Below, one piece after another: positions 31,895 to 39,152 of a stretch of DNA of 64,000 bases (the stretch's first letter is position 1; each line of letters opens with the position of its first letter). The stretch lies in contig CAMDBI010000009.1 of NCBI GenBank assembly GCA_945889005.1, forward strand, positions 1 to 64,000. Direction: 5' to 3'. Source of the stretch: Bacteroides fragilis (GTDB lineage Bacteria; Bacteroidota; Bacteroidia; Bacteroidales; DTGW01). The notes below the pieces were generated by a model. That model saw only the letters and a program-made list of their open reading frames with translations, was not told the DNA's origin and searched no databases. The translations under genes were made by a program, and so were the position numbers.

Positions 31895-32985
31895 AGATTT
31901 AGTTTTATTCGGTTTGCTGCTGCTATTTTCTTTTCATCAATGATTTTTGCATACACCTCGGTTGTTTTTAGGTTTCTATGGCCTAAAAGCTTTGAAACTG
32001 TGTAAATATCAGTCCCTAAAGTTAATTGAAGTGTAGCATAAGTATGACGGGCGCAATGGAAAGTGATATATTTTTCAATACCTGCCCGAATCATCCACTC
32101 CCGTATTTTCTGATTATTGTACTCGCTGTAAGTTAAATCACGAAACACAGGTTCATCGTTTGAATGTCTTTCACCTAATAATGTAACAGCATCTTCCGAA
32201 ATAGGAAGTGTTTCCTGTCCTTTGGTCTTTTTCTGTTTGAAACGAATGTAATAGCCATTTTCCTCTGAAAACTGTATTTCGCTCCAGGTAAGTTTTTGAA
32301 TATCCGAAAATCTGAGACCCGTTAAAGCACTAAAAATAAAAGCATCTTTCACGACTTGTATATCACACTTTGCTCCAACAGCTTTTTGTAGTTCATCGAG
32401 GGTGAGAAATTCCCTTTTTGTTTCTGCTTCTTTGATACCCTCAATGTCATCGGCAGGGTTCCGTATCATGTAGCCATCTTTAACAGCTTCTTTTAATGCA
32501 GCCCTCACTTTATTGAAATAAGATACACAGGAGTTTTGAGAAAGTTTCTGCTTATGCTTTGTACCTGCATCACGAACGAAATATTGCTTTAAATCTTCGA
32601 GCCACTGTTTGTCAATGTCTGCGAAGCTCACATTGGATTTTGAGAAACCTTTCAAGTGTTTTAAGGCACTGCGCCAGTTACCATAATTACCGTCGCTCTC
32701 TTTCCTTTTTTCGGTTAAAAGTTCAAAGTAGGCTATAAAACTGCTGTTGATTCGCTCTAAATCATTTACACCAAACAGCCCGTTTTGTATTTCAAGCTGT
32801 CTTTTAGCCCTTATCGTTTCTGCCAGTTGCACTGTTTTCTTGTTTTGGTTTCGTTCTTCGGGTGTTCTTGGCTTGGCAATCAAGTACAAGCGTAAATATT
32901 CATACTGACGTTTTCCTTTGTGGTAGTAATCGAGATACAGGCTAATTTGCCCTTTTTTCTCACGTTCTCTTAATGTTACTTTCAT
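31891..32985 (-). CDS. int: Tyrosine recombinase (site-specific integrase) of the element
   Basis: A 364-residue integrase with an N-terminal arm-binding beta domain (about 1-85), a SAM-like core-binding domain (about 95-190) and a C-terminal catalytic domain. Catalytic features are LTGLRFSDIQKL (first Arg), KKTKG (Lys), HCARHTYAT (His/Arg), LLGHRNLKTTEVYAKI (His, nucleophile Tyr). It should catalyse integration at the mnmE 3' end and excision with a helper. It overlaps both neighbours by 4 bp. It is intact, lies about 580 bp from the right att repeat, and the two-domain DNA-binding layout matches the NBU/CTnDOT class of Bacteroidota integrases. Confidence 0.93.
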   Translation of the reverse strand: MKVTLREREKKGQISLYLDYYHKGKRQYEYLRLYLIAKPRTPEERNQNKKTVQLAETIRAKRQLEIQNGLFGVNDLERINSSFIAYFELLTEKRKESDGNYGNWRSALKHLKGFSKSNVSFADIDKQWLEDLKQYFVRDAGTKHKQKLSQNSCVSYFNKVRAALKEAVKDGYMIRNPADDIEGIKEAETKREFLTLDELQKAVGAKCDIQVVKDAFIFSALTGLRFSDIQKLTWSEIQFSEENGYYIRFKQKKTKGQETLPISEDAVTLLGERHSNDEPVFRDLTYSEYNNQKIREWMIRAGIEKYITFHCARHTYATLQLTLGTDIYTVSKLLGHRNLKTTEVYAKIIDEKKIAAANRIKLNL

Positions 32986-33350
32986 ATTGCAAAAAGATTA
33001 TCGATTATACTTCGTTTTATGATGGTCCTACCACCCAACTTTGTTGCGAGAATAGTACCTTCTTTCATAAGCCTGTAAAACGTGCGTTCACTAACACCAA
33101 GTAAGGTATAAGCCTCTTTGATGGAAAGAAAATCTTTTTGCTTAATGACTTCCAGTTGAACATCGGAAGCGGTGAGGATTTTTTGCTGATTGGTTTCCTC
33201 TATTGCCCATCCGATTTTACTTTCCCTTTTTCGTTGCTTGTATGAGCGAGAAGCACATTTATGACTACAAAAACGGGTAACAGTAGTTTGGGCGGTAAAC
33301 TCGTTACCGCAACACTCGCAAACCTTTTGAATTTTGATTGTACTGCTCAT
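32982..33350 (-). CDS. Zinc-ribbon plus HTH protein upstream of the integrase
   Basis: A 122-residue protein. An N-terminal zinc-binding segment (CECCGNEF, then CSHKCASRSYKQRKR, residues about 11-40) is followed by an excisionase-type HTH (LSIKEAYTLLGVSERTFYRLMKEGTILATKLGGRTIIKRSII, cores SIKEAYTLLGVSERTFYRLM and GGRTIIKRSIIDNL, residues 74-118). It is the first gene of the integrase operon, and its stop overlaps the int start (ATGA at 32982-32985). Three 20-bp-spaced repeats lie immediately upstream. It is probably a regulator or directionality factor acting at the right end of the element. Confidence 0.82.
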   Translation of the reverse strand: MSSTIKIQKVCECCGNEFTAQTTVTRFCSHKCASRSYKQRKRESKIGWAIEETNQQKILTASDVQLEVIKQKDFLSIKEAYTLLGVSERTFYRLMKEGTILATKLGGRTIIKRSIIDNLFAI

Positions 33351-33355
33351 GCCTG

Positions 33356-33403
33356 TTACTGCCTTTTAATGTCAATTACTGTCGGTAGGTGTCATTTACT
33401 GCC
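33356..33403 (+). repeat. Three TTACTGYC repeats at exact 20-bp spacing before the zinc-HTH gene
   Basis: TTACTGCC at 33356, TTACTGTC at 33376 and TTACTGCC at 33396; the last two are in the larger unit TGTCAnTTACTG. The two-helical-turn spacing places them on one DNA face, as expected for cooperative binding by a regulator or excisionase. Confidence 0.65.
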
Positions 33404-33426
33404 ATCGTTTCCCCCTTAAAGTTGCC

Positions 33427-33501
33427 GGGCAACAAATAAGGAAACTTGGGCAACAACTACACAACAAAAATAAACAAAAAAGTGTAATCGGGCAACAAAA
33501 A
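33427..33501 (+). repeat. Right-end GGGCAACAA repeats (candidate integrase arm sites)
   Basis: GGGCAACAAATA at 33427-33438, GGGCAACAAC at 33448-33457, a partial ACAACAAAAA at 33461-33470 and GGGCAACAAAAA at 33490-33501. All share the orientation of the left-end copies at 7409-7430. Confidence 0.6.
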
Positions 33502-33563
33502 TACGATAAAATAAAACGCTAAAAGTCAGTAAAAGAAAGGAAAAGAAAACAAGAGATAAATAC

Positions 33564-33582
33564 TTTACTTTCCGATACAGAA
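33564..33582. other. Right attachment-site direct repeat (3' end of mnmE)
   Basis: TTTACTTTCCGATACAGAA, 18 of 19 positions identical to 7352-7370. On the minus strand it encodes the last mnmE codons TTC TGT ATC GGA AAG plus TAA. Confidence 0.8.
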
Positions 33583-34959
33583 ATTCTTAAATATATTTCC
33601 AAGCACCTCATTTGTAGTTATTTCACCAGTTATTTCGGCTATATACCTAAGCATTTCGCGAATATCTTCGGCAAGTAGGTCGGAGGGTAGATTGTTTTCC
33701 AATCCCTCTACAACACTTAGACCAGAATGATATGTATTTACCAGCGATTCGTAGTGCCGGGCATTGGTAACAATGGTGTCAGATTCGTTAATTTTCTTAT
33801 AATTGACCGTTTGCAATATAAAATCGTGAATTTGATGAAGACCAGTTTGGGGTTTGGCTGCTATGCCAATAACTTTGTATGGCAAGTCTGACATAAGTTC
33901 CATCTTTTCTTGTAGTAAATCTGGCATGAGTTTATCGATTTTGTTCATCACTACAGCCATGGTTTGATGCTCCGATAGTTTAATCTTTTTAATTTGATTA
34001 TGAACTTCTTGCATATTGTCTGTTGCATCGGTCATTAAAAGAATGACGGTAGCTTTTTTGATTTTTTCAAACGTACGTTCAATTCCCAACGATTCGATAG
34101 TATCGGTGGTGTCGCGTATACCGGCAGTATCGATAAAACGCACCTGAAGACCTTCAATAGTAATAACATCTTCAATTACATCGCGGGTGGTACCGGCAAT
34201 TTCAGAAACAATGGCCTTTTCCTCGTTGAGCAAAGCATTCAAAAGAGTCGATTTGCCCGAATTGGGTTTACCCACAATAGCAACAGGTACACCATTTTTA
34301 ATCACATTGCCCAGTTTGAACGATTCGGCCAATTGATAACAAACTAAATTGATTTGTTCGATAAGCTTTTGGAGTTCGGCACGATTGGCAAATTCGACCT
34401 CTTCTTCGCTAAAATCGAGTTCCAATTCGATCATTGAAATGAAATGCAACAATTGACCTCGTAAACCCTCCAATTGGTGCGAGAAACCTCCACGCATCTG
34501 ATTCATTGCAACATGGTGCGAAGCTTTGGAATGCGACGAAATTAGATCGGCAACCGCTTCGGCTTGCGATAAATCCATTTTGCCATTCATAAAGGCACGC
34601 ATGGTAAATTCGCCGGCTTGAGCCATACGTGCTCCATTTCTAATGAGCAATTGTACAATTGCCTGCTGTATAAAAACAGAACCATGACAACTGATTTCAA
34701 CAGTATCTTCGCTGGTATATGAGTGCGGATTTTTAAACAAAGTAATTAATACTTCGTCGACAATTTCATTTTTATCGACAATATATGTCAAATGAACAGA
34801 ATGAGAGGGTAGTGTACTTATTAATTTCTTATTCTTGCTTTGAGTTACTTTTTCAATTATAGAAAAAGTATGGCTACCACTCATTCGAATCACTGCAATG
34901 GCTCCATGTCCGGCAGCAGTAGCAATGGCGCAAATGGTGTCGTTTTGTTTTCCAATCAT
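33565..34959 (-). CDS. mnmE: tRNA modification GTPase MnmE (TrmE)
   Basis: A 464-residue MnmE, full length for the family. The N-terminal formyl-THF-binding domain begins MIGKQNDTICAIATAAGHGAIAVIR. The helical domain is interrupted by a GTPase domain with P-loop VGKPNSGKSTLLNA near 227-240, the switch region GTTRDVIED, DTAGIRDT and the NKID base-specificity motif. The C-terminus is CIGK, which carries the Cys needed for activity. With MnmG it forms cmnm5U/nm5U at tRNA wobble uridines. The element is inserted exactly at its 3' end and leaves the coding sequence intact. The gene is divergent from the Lgt-like gene, 29 bp apart. Confidence 0.97.
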   Translation of the reverse strand: MIGKQNDTICAIATAAGHGAIAVIRMSGSHTFSIIEKVTQSKNKKLISTLPSHSVHLTYIVDKNEIVDEVLITLFKNPHSYTSEDTVEISCHGSVFIQQAIVQLLIRNGARMAQAGEFTMRAFMNGKMDLSQAEAVADLISSHSKASHHVAMNQMRGGFSHQLEGLRGQLLHFISMIELELDFSEEEVEFANRAELQKLIEQINLVCYQLAESFKLGNVIKNGVPVAIVGKPNSGKSTLLNALLNEEKAIVSEIAGTTRDVIEDVITIEGLQVRFIDTAGIRDTTDTIESLGIERTFEKIKKATVILLMTDATDNMQEVHNQIKKIKLSEHQTMAVVMNKIDKLMPDLLQEKMELMSDLPYKVIGIAAKPQTGLHQIHDFILQTVNYKKINESDTIVTNARHYESLVNTYHSGLSVVEGLENNLPSDLLAEDIREMLRYIAEITGEITTNEVLGNIFKNFCIGK

Positions 34960-34974
34960 TTTTTTATAAATTTG
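34943..34974 (+). promoter_or_regulatory. Promoter of the Lgt-like gene, overlapping the mnmE start
   Basis: TAAATTTG at 34967-34974 (-7) and TTTTG at 34943-34947 (-33), spacer 19 bp. The -33 box lies inside the first mnmE codons, so the divergent genes share a very compact control region. Confidence 0.65.
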
Positions 34975-34988
34975 AAATAAAAAACCCT

Positions 34989-36764
34989 ATGATGCTGAAC
35001 GTACATTTCAACTGTCCATATCCCGGTTTTTTCTACATGTTGTTTTATTCACTGGCATTTTTGGTGGCAGCGATTTGGCAAATGTACGAAGGAAAAAAAA
35101 GAAAATTTTCATTATTCCCCTGGATTGTTTTTGTTATCGTTTCAAAAATCATTTTTATATCGGGCACTAAGCTGGTAACCTTTTCAATAGCCGACTGGCA
35201 GCAATTTTTCCAAACCTTTTCATTTCCCGACACACACCAACGTTCTCTTATAGGCGGATTATTTGCATTTGGATTAGTATATCTATTGGCTCGTTTTGTT
35301 TTTCGATACAGCAACTCATTCTTAGACACCCTCGTATTCCCTATGCTGGCAGCTATGGCCATTCAGCGATTGGGATGCTTTTGCGCAGGTTGTTGTTATG
35401 GCACACCCTCTGAAATGCCTTGGTCTGTTGCTTTTGGAGAACACGCACAAGCGTTTAAAGCTCATTTATACCACCATCAAATTCCCGATAATGCCTTGCA
35501 TTCAATGTCGGTTCACCCGGTTCAATTGTACCAAAGTTTGGCAAGCCTTATTGGTATCGTGTTGGCTATTATGTTTAAAAGAAAACTACACGCAAGCGGA
35601 AACCTATTTATTGCAGCATTGGCGTACGTATTGTTGACCCGTTTTATGTTTGAATTTTTGATAGACCCGTTGGCCGATGTTGTTGGAAATACCCTGATCT
35701 TTCACCTTAAAATGGTTCAGTGGCTTTTACTACCAGTAATAATTGGCTTGATAGTGGTTGTTTTTTACCGAGAAAAAATGAATGTTCAAACTGCATCAAA
35801 TAAAACCACAATTTCTAACATTTATATATACTCTCTACTAATATTGACATTTGGTTTGTTTACAATAGGCAAAAACTGGTTTTCGACCATCGAATTTATT
35901 GCAGTTTTTGTTATATTTGGGGCACTGTTTGTTGGCTTGACCATAAAATGGTTTAGAAACATCGAATCGCCCACGAGGCGCTATGTACCGATTGGTTTGA
36001 GTCTTGCTGCTTTTATACTCATGAGTCAACAAGTCGATACAAGCTCAATTTCAAAGAAAATACCTGATTATTTTACATTAGATTTTTCGGCAATGGCAGG
36101 ACAATTTGAAGATTCCGAAGGCTTATGTGCAAAAACTTATGATAAACAAACTGTTTTGGCCTCTGCCGGTTTTTCAAAATTTCACTTTATATCAAACAAT
36201 CGATTTGATTATAATATATTAAATGTTAGTGCCATAGGTGGGTCGACAAATTATAGATATACTTACGATGGAGAAAGATTTGTTTCACCTTATTACTCAG
36301 AACATTATTCAAAAGATACTTTAGAAACATTACCATTTTTTTGTTTAAAAGTCAGTTATTTGATCAATCGAAAGTGGTTTGGTATAGGTATAGGTTCTTA
36401 TATGGGGAGTGTTACTAGTTTTTCAGAACCTAAATACAATCAATTTATACCATCTTTTTATTCACGATTGGGACAAGAGAAATATCTATATATTTCAGGA
36501 TCTTTTTTTGAAAATTACCCATTAGCCTCATTTCATCCATCTTCGACTTTAAAAATTGGAAGTAATTTTGGCTTAACAAATGGGTTAAATTTAGAGACTG
36601 GTTTAGTTTTTATTGGTCAATTTAGTGGTGGATGGATGTTTTCTGGATCAATCGATTTTTTTAAGAATTATAGAATTAAACCATTGGTAATCATTGACGA
36701 TTATAACAAACCTATTATTATGACCTCTTTTCAAATCCTCAATTTAAAGTTCAATAGAAAATAA
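34989..36764 (+). CDS. Prolipoprotein diacylglyceryl transferase-like membrane protein with C-terminal beta-rich domain
   Basis: Residues 1-270 look like Lgt: several membrane helices, RLGCFCAGCCYG near 124-135 and HPVQLYQS near 178. This is the Cys-rich Bacteroidota variant of the signature rather than the classical RxGNFxNxE motif. Two or three more helices extend to about 345. The remaining 250 residues are unlike Lgt: beta-rich with alternating aromatic residues (FCLKVSYLINRKWFGIGIGSYMG, cores KVSYLINRKWFGIGIGSY), reminiscent of an outer-membrane barrel fragment. An ordinary Lgt is about 270 residues, so this is a fusion-like architecture. It may transfer a lipid group to a specific substrate. 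A second, in-frame ATG follows at 34992. Function of the C-terminal part is unknown. Confidence 0.7.
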   Translation: MMLNVHFNCPYPGFFYMLFYSLAFLVAAIWQMYEGKKRKFSLFPWIVFVIVSKIIFISGTKLVTFSIADWQQFFQTFSFPDTHQRSLIGGLFAFGLVYLLARFVFRYSNSFLDTLVFPMLAAMAIQRLGCFCAGCCYGTPSEMPWSVAFGEHAQAFKAHLYHHQIPDNALHSMSVHPVQLYQSLASLIGIVLAIMFKRKLHASGNLFIAALAYVLLTRFMFEFLIDPLADVVGNTLIFHLKMVQWLLLPVIIGLIVVVFYREKMNVQTASNKTTISNIYIYSLLILTFGLFTIGKNWFSTIEFIAVFVIFGALFVGLTIKWFRNIESPTRRYVPIGLSLAAFILMSQQVDTSSISKKIPDYFTLDFSAMAGQFEDSEGLCAKTYDKQTVLASAGFSKFHFISNNRFDYNILNVSAIGGSTNYRYTYDGERFVSPYYSEHYSKDTLETLPFFCLKVSYLINRKWFGIGIGSYMGSVTSFSEPKYNQFIPSFYSRLGQEKYLYISGSFFENYPLASFHPSSTLKIGSNFGLTNGLNLETGLVFIGQFSGGWMFSGSIDFFKNYRIKPLVIIDDYNKPIIMTSFQILNLKFNRK

Positions 36765-36922
36765 GGCATATTATTTGCACTATTGTATACTATATATTCT
36801 TTATTAGGTATATTGTGCTTGTATATCAATACGATAAATTGATATGTTAAACATAGAAAAGATACTTAATTGTAAAAGAAATTAAAAAAGTAACAAAAAT
36901 GTAGAACTTAAAACGAGGTGCC

Positions 36923-37180
36923 ATGTCAATTCAAAATGCCATCAATATGCTCAATCGCATCGAAACCGATGCCGATTTTCGAAAGGGAATTTATAAGTGC
37001 AATTCGAAAGCCGATTTTGCCAATTATCTAAAATCTAACAAATTGTTGTTTACCGACGATGAGTTCGAAGATGCAGTTAATACCTTGCATGTTAAATGTC
37101 AAACCTACGAGCAAGCATCTATGTTGCTTCAACGAGCCGAAATGGTTAAATTTCTGATACATTCATTCGAGTATTTATAA
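36923..37180 (+). CDS. Nif11-like small protein
   Basis: An 85-residue protein resembling the Nif11 domain: AINMLNRIETDADFRKGIYKC, then FANYLKSNKLLFTDDEFEDAVN. In other bacteria such domains occur near nitrogen-fixation genes or as leader peptides of ribosomally made natural products. Here there is no double-Gly cleavage site and the C-terminus continues into an extra helix (YEQASMLLQRAEMVKFLIHSFEYL, core SMLLQRAEMVKFL), so a precursor-peptide role is unlikely. A GAGGTG precedes the ATG. The next gene follows after 17 bp and they probably form an operon. No nif gene is visible in the window. Confidence 0.65.
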   Translation: MSIQNAINMLNRIETDADFRKGIYKCNSKADFANYLKSNKLLFTDDEFEDAVNTLHVKCQTYEQASMLLQRAEMVKFLIHSFEYL

Positions 37181-37197
37181 TTTTAAAAACAGTTGCC

Positions 37198-37515
37198 ATG
37201 AGTATTACATTCCGTCCATTAGACAAAGCAATTATGCTGATAGAAGCAGCCAAACTTGAAATGACTTATGCTTATGAAGATTTGGTTTTTGCTAGCCATT
37301 CTTTGTTTATTCTTCGGTTCGACGATGCCGATTCAACAATTTTTCATTTACATTTCAATAGCGATTGCGAAAAAAATGAAAAAGACAGGATTTTTAGTGC
37401 CTTGTCGCTAAAAGCTTCGGAAATAGGAGTTTTTATTAAAAACGATGCTGCATTTTCAATCACCAACGAACCCGACAGTGAAGAATTAAAGATTGTTTTT
37501 CAAGAACTAGCATAA
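37198..37515 (+). CDS. Hypothetical small protein paired with the Nif11-like gene
   Basis: A 105-residue soluble alpha/beta protein that I do not recognise. The core alternates strand-like segments (SLFILRFD, TIFHLHF, IGVFIKND) and acidic helices, and no cysteine cluster or enzyme motif is evident. It follows the Nif11-like gene by 17 bp and precedes a methyltransferase-type membrane protein by about 50 bp. It is probably co-transcribed with the Nif11-like gene and may bind it. Confidence 0.55.
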   Translation: MSITFRPLDKAIMLIEAAKLEMTYAYEDLVFASHSLFILRFDDADSTIFHLHFNSDCEKNEKDRIFSALSLKASEIGVFIKNDAAFSITNEPDSEELKIVFQELA

Positions 37516-37564
37516 TTTCGAATAATATTTGTAATTTGGTATTCAAAGTTTTATTTCATAAACA

Positions 37565-38113
37565 ATGAATACAATAGTTCTATTTCTAATTCTGAGCATA
37601 CCAATTCTATGGTTTTCGCGAAAACCACTGCTACATTTCAATAGCCATGGTTTTTATCGTTTTTTTGGATGGGAAGCAACTTTGTTTTTATTTGTAAACA
37701 ATTATCTCTATTGGTTCGACAATAAGTTTCAATGGCACCAAATAGTATCTTATATTTTGCTGATTTATGCATTTATCATTGTACTTTGGGGAGGATGGTT
37801 TCTTCTCAAAAAAGGTAAAAGAGACCATTCTCGTGAAGATCCCCATTTATTTGGGTTCGAGAAAACTGCAAACTTGGTCGAATCTGGAATATACCGTTAT
37901 ATAAGGCATCCGTTATATGCATCTCTTGTTTTTCTGACCTGGGGCATATTTTTCAAAAACATTTCAGGGCTTTTGTTTGTTATATGTTTATTAGCAACAT
38001 TTTTCTACTATAAAACCATGAAAATAGAAGAAAAAGAAAATATTGCCTATTTTGGTAATTCTTATTCCGATTACATGAAACGTTCAAAAATGATGCTTCC
38101 ATTTATTTTATAG
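37565..38113 (+). CDS. Isoprenylcysteine carboxyl methyltransferase (ICMT/PEMT)-family membrane protein
   Basis: A 182-residue inner-membrane protein with about five hydrophobic segments. The ICMT-like core is recognisable: GIYRYIRHPLYAS (RHPxY) near 118-130, and near the end the paired acidic KIEEKENIAYFGNSYSDYMKR (EE..Y). In the family these form the AdoMet-binding pocket. The bacterial substrate is unknown, as protein prenylation is not expected here. It has its own 49-bp leader after the previous gene and is separated from sucD by about 90 bp. Confidence 0.8.
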   Translation: MNTIVLFLILSIPILWFSRKPLLHFNSHGFYRFFGWEATLFLFVNNYLYWFDNKFQWHQIVSYILLIYAFIIVLWGGWFLLKKGKRDHSREDPHLFGFEKTANLVESGIYRYIRHPLYASLVFLTWGIFFKNISGLLFVICLLATFFYYKTMKIEEKENIAYFGNSYSDYMKRSKMMLPFIL

Positions 38114-38202
38114 AGTTTTATATTTAATGTATAGCCATCTATAATTAAAATTAAACATCAGTTTTTAAACTTCTAACTTTATAAACTTTTAACATATTTA
38201 AC

Positions 38203-39084
38203 ATGAGCGTACTGGTCAACAAAAACTCACGTGTCATTGTACAGGGTATCACCGGCAAAGAAGGTGGATTTCACACCTCACAAATGATCGAATACGGAAC
38301 CAATATTGTTGGCGGTGTTACACCTGGAAAAGGCGGAACAACAAGTTACGAACGCCCAGTATTCAATACCGTGCACGAAGCAGTGGAGCATACAGGAGCA
38401 AACGTATCGTGTATATTTGTACCTCCTGCATACGCTGCCGATGCCATAATGGAAGCCGCCGATGCTGGAATAGGTGTAATAATATGTATTACCGAAGGTA
38501 TTCCGGTTGCAGATATGGTTATGGTGCGCTCGTACCTCGAAGAACACTGTTCGACCCGATTGATAGGCCCCAACTGCCCGGGTGTAATTACACCCGGTGA
38601 ATGTAAAATTGGTATTATGCCCGGTTTTATTCATAAAAAAGGTACTATCGGCATTGTATCACGCTCAGGGACACTTACCTATGAAGCTGTCGATCAGGTA
38701 ACTAAAGCCGGACTGGGACAATCGACCTGTATAGGCATTGGTGGCGACCCAATTATTGGTACACCCACCAAAGAAGCCATTAAGCTGCTTATGAATGACC
38801 CCGAAACTGAAGGCATCATAATGATTGGCGAAATTGGTGGCGATATGGAAATTAAAGCTGCCGAGTGGATACGCGACAATGGCACAAAGCCCGTGGTGGG
38901 ATTTATCGCAGGACAAACCGCTCCAAAAGGTCGACGAATGGGACATGCCGGTGCTATTATTGGTGGAAAAAACGATACAGCCGAGGCTAAAATGAAAATA
39001 ATGACCGAATGCGGCATTCATGTTGTTCATTCGCCTGCCGACATGGGAAAAACCATGCTTGAAGTGTTGAAAAAGAAAAGTTAA
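38203..39084 (+). CDS. sucD: Succinyl-CoA ligase (ADP/GDP-forming) alpha subunit
   Basis: A 293-residue SucD. The CoA-binding N-terminal Rossmann domain ([18 protein letters not shown]) is followed by [30 protein letters not shown] and the phosphorylated active-site His in GHAGAIIGG (H248). It catalyses succinyl-CoA plus NDP plus Pi to succinate, CoA and NTP, together with SucC. No sucC is adjacent, whereas many bacteria place sucC directly upstream. The beta subunit must be elsewhere in the genome. Confidence 0.95.
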   Translation: MSVLVNKNSRVIVQGITGKEGGFHTSQMIEYGTNIVGGVTPGKGGTTSYERPVFNTVHEAVEHTGANVSCIFVPPAYAADAIMEAADAGIGVIICITEGIPVADMVMVRSYLEEHCSTRLIGPNCPGVITPGECKIGIMPGFIHKKGTIGIVSRSGTLTYEAVDQVTKAGLGQSTCIGIGGDPIIGTPTKEAIKLLMNDPETEGIIMIGEIGGDMEIKAAEWIRDNGTKPVVGFIAGQTAPKGRRMGHAGAIIGGKNDTAEAKMKIMTECGIHVVHSPADMGKTMLEVLKKKS

Positions 39085-39087
39085 ATG

Positions 39088-39108
39088 CTTAGATACGAAG
39101 TATCTAAG
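39088..39108. repeat. Perfect 9-bp hairpin between convergent sucD and queA
   Basis: CTTAGATAC and GTATCTAAG with a 3-nt loop, 3 bp after the sucD stop. It lacks a T-run, so it may be an mRNA-stabilising or weak terminator hairpin. Confidence 0.5.
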
Positions 39109-39152
39109 ACGTTAAACGATTGTTGAATCGCTGTAATTATCATCACTCATAA

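Larger units (their letters stand above)
7352..33582. mobile_element. Integrated element of about 26.2 kb inserted at the 3' end of mnmE, carrying a defence cassette
   Basis: Bounded by the 19-bp direct repeat that includes the mnmE stop codon. The integrase gene (31891-32985) is next to the right end, and the repeats GGGCAACAA occur close to both ends. The right end has an NBU/ICE-like integrase, HTH and replication module. The left end has DUF6266 and DUF6943-like genes and ICE-like non-coding DNA. Between them lies a single-strand cassette with type I restriction, RhuM, Argonaute and DUF262 genes. No relaxase, coupling protein or type IV secretion gene was found, so movement between cells would need help from another element. 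That last point is inference. Confidence 0.8.

Noticed and set aside
36923-37180. RiPP natural-product precursor with Nif11 leader
   Set aside because: No double-Gly site, no core peptide after the domain and no maturation enzymes nearby.
38278-39030. Long antisense frames across sucD
   Set aside because: They mirror the well-conserved sucD coding frame and contain no domain; shadows of codon bias.
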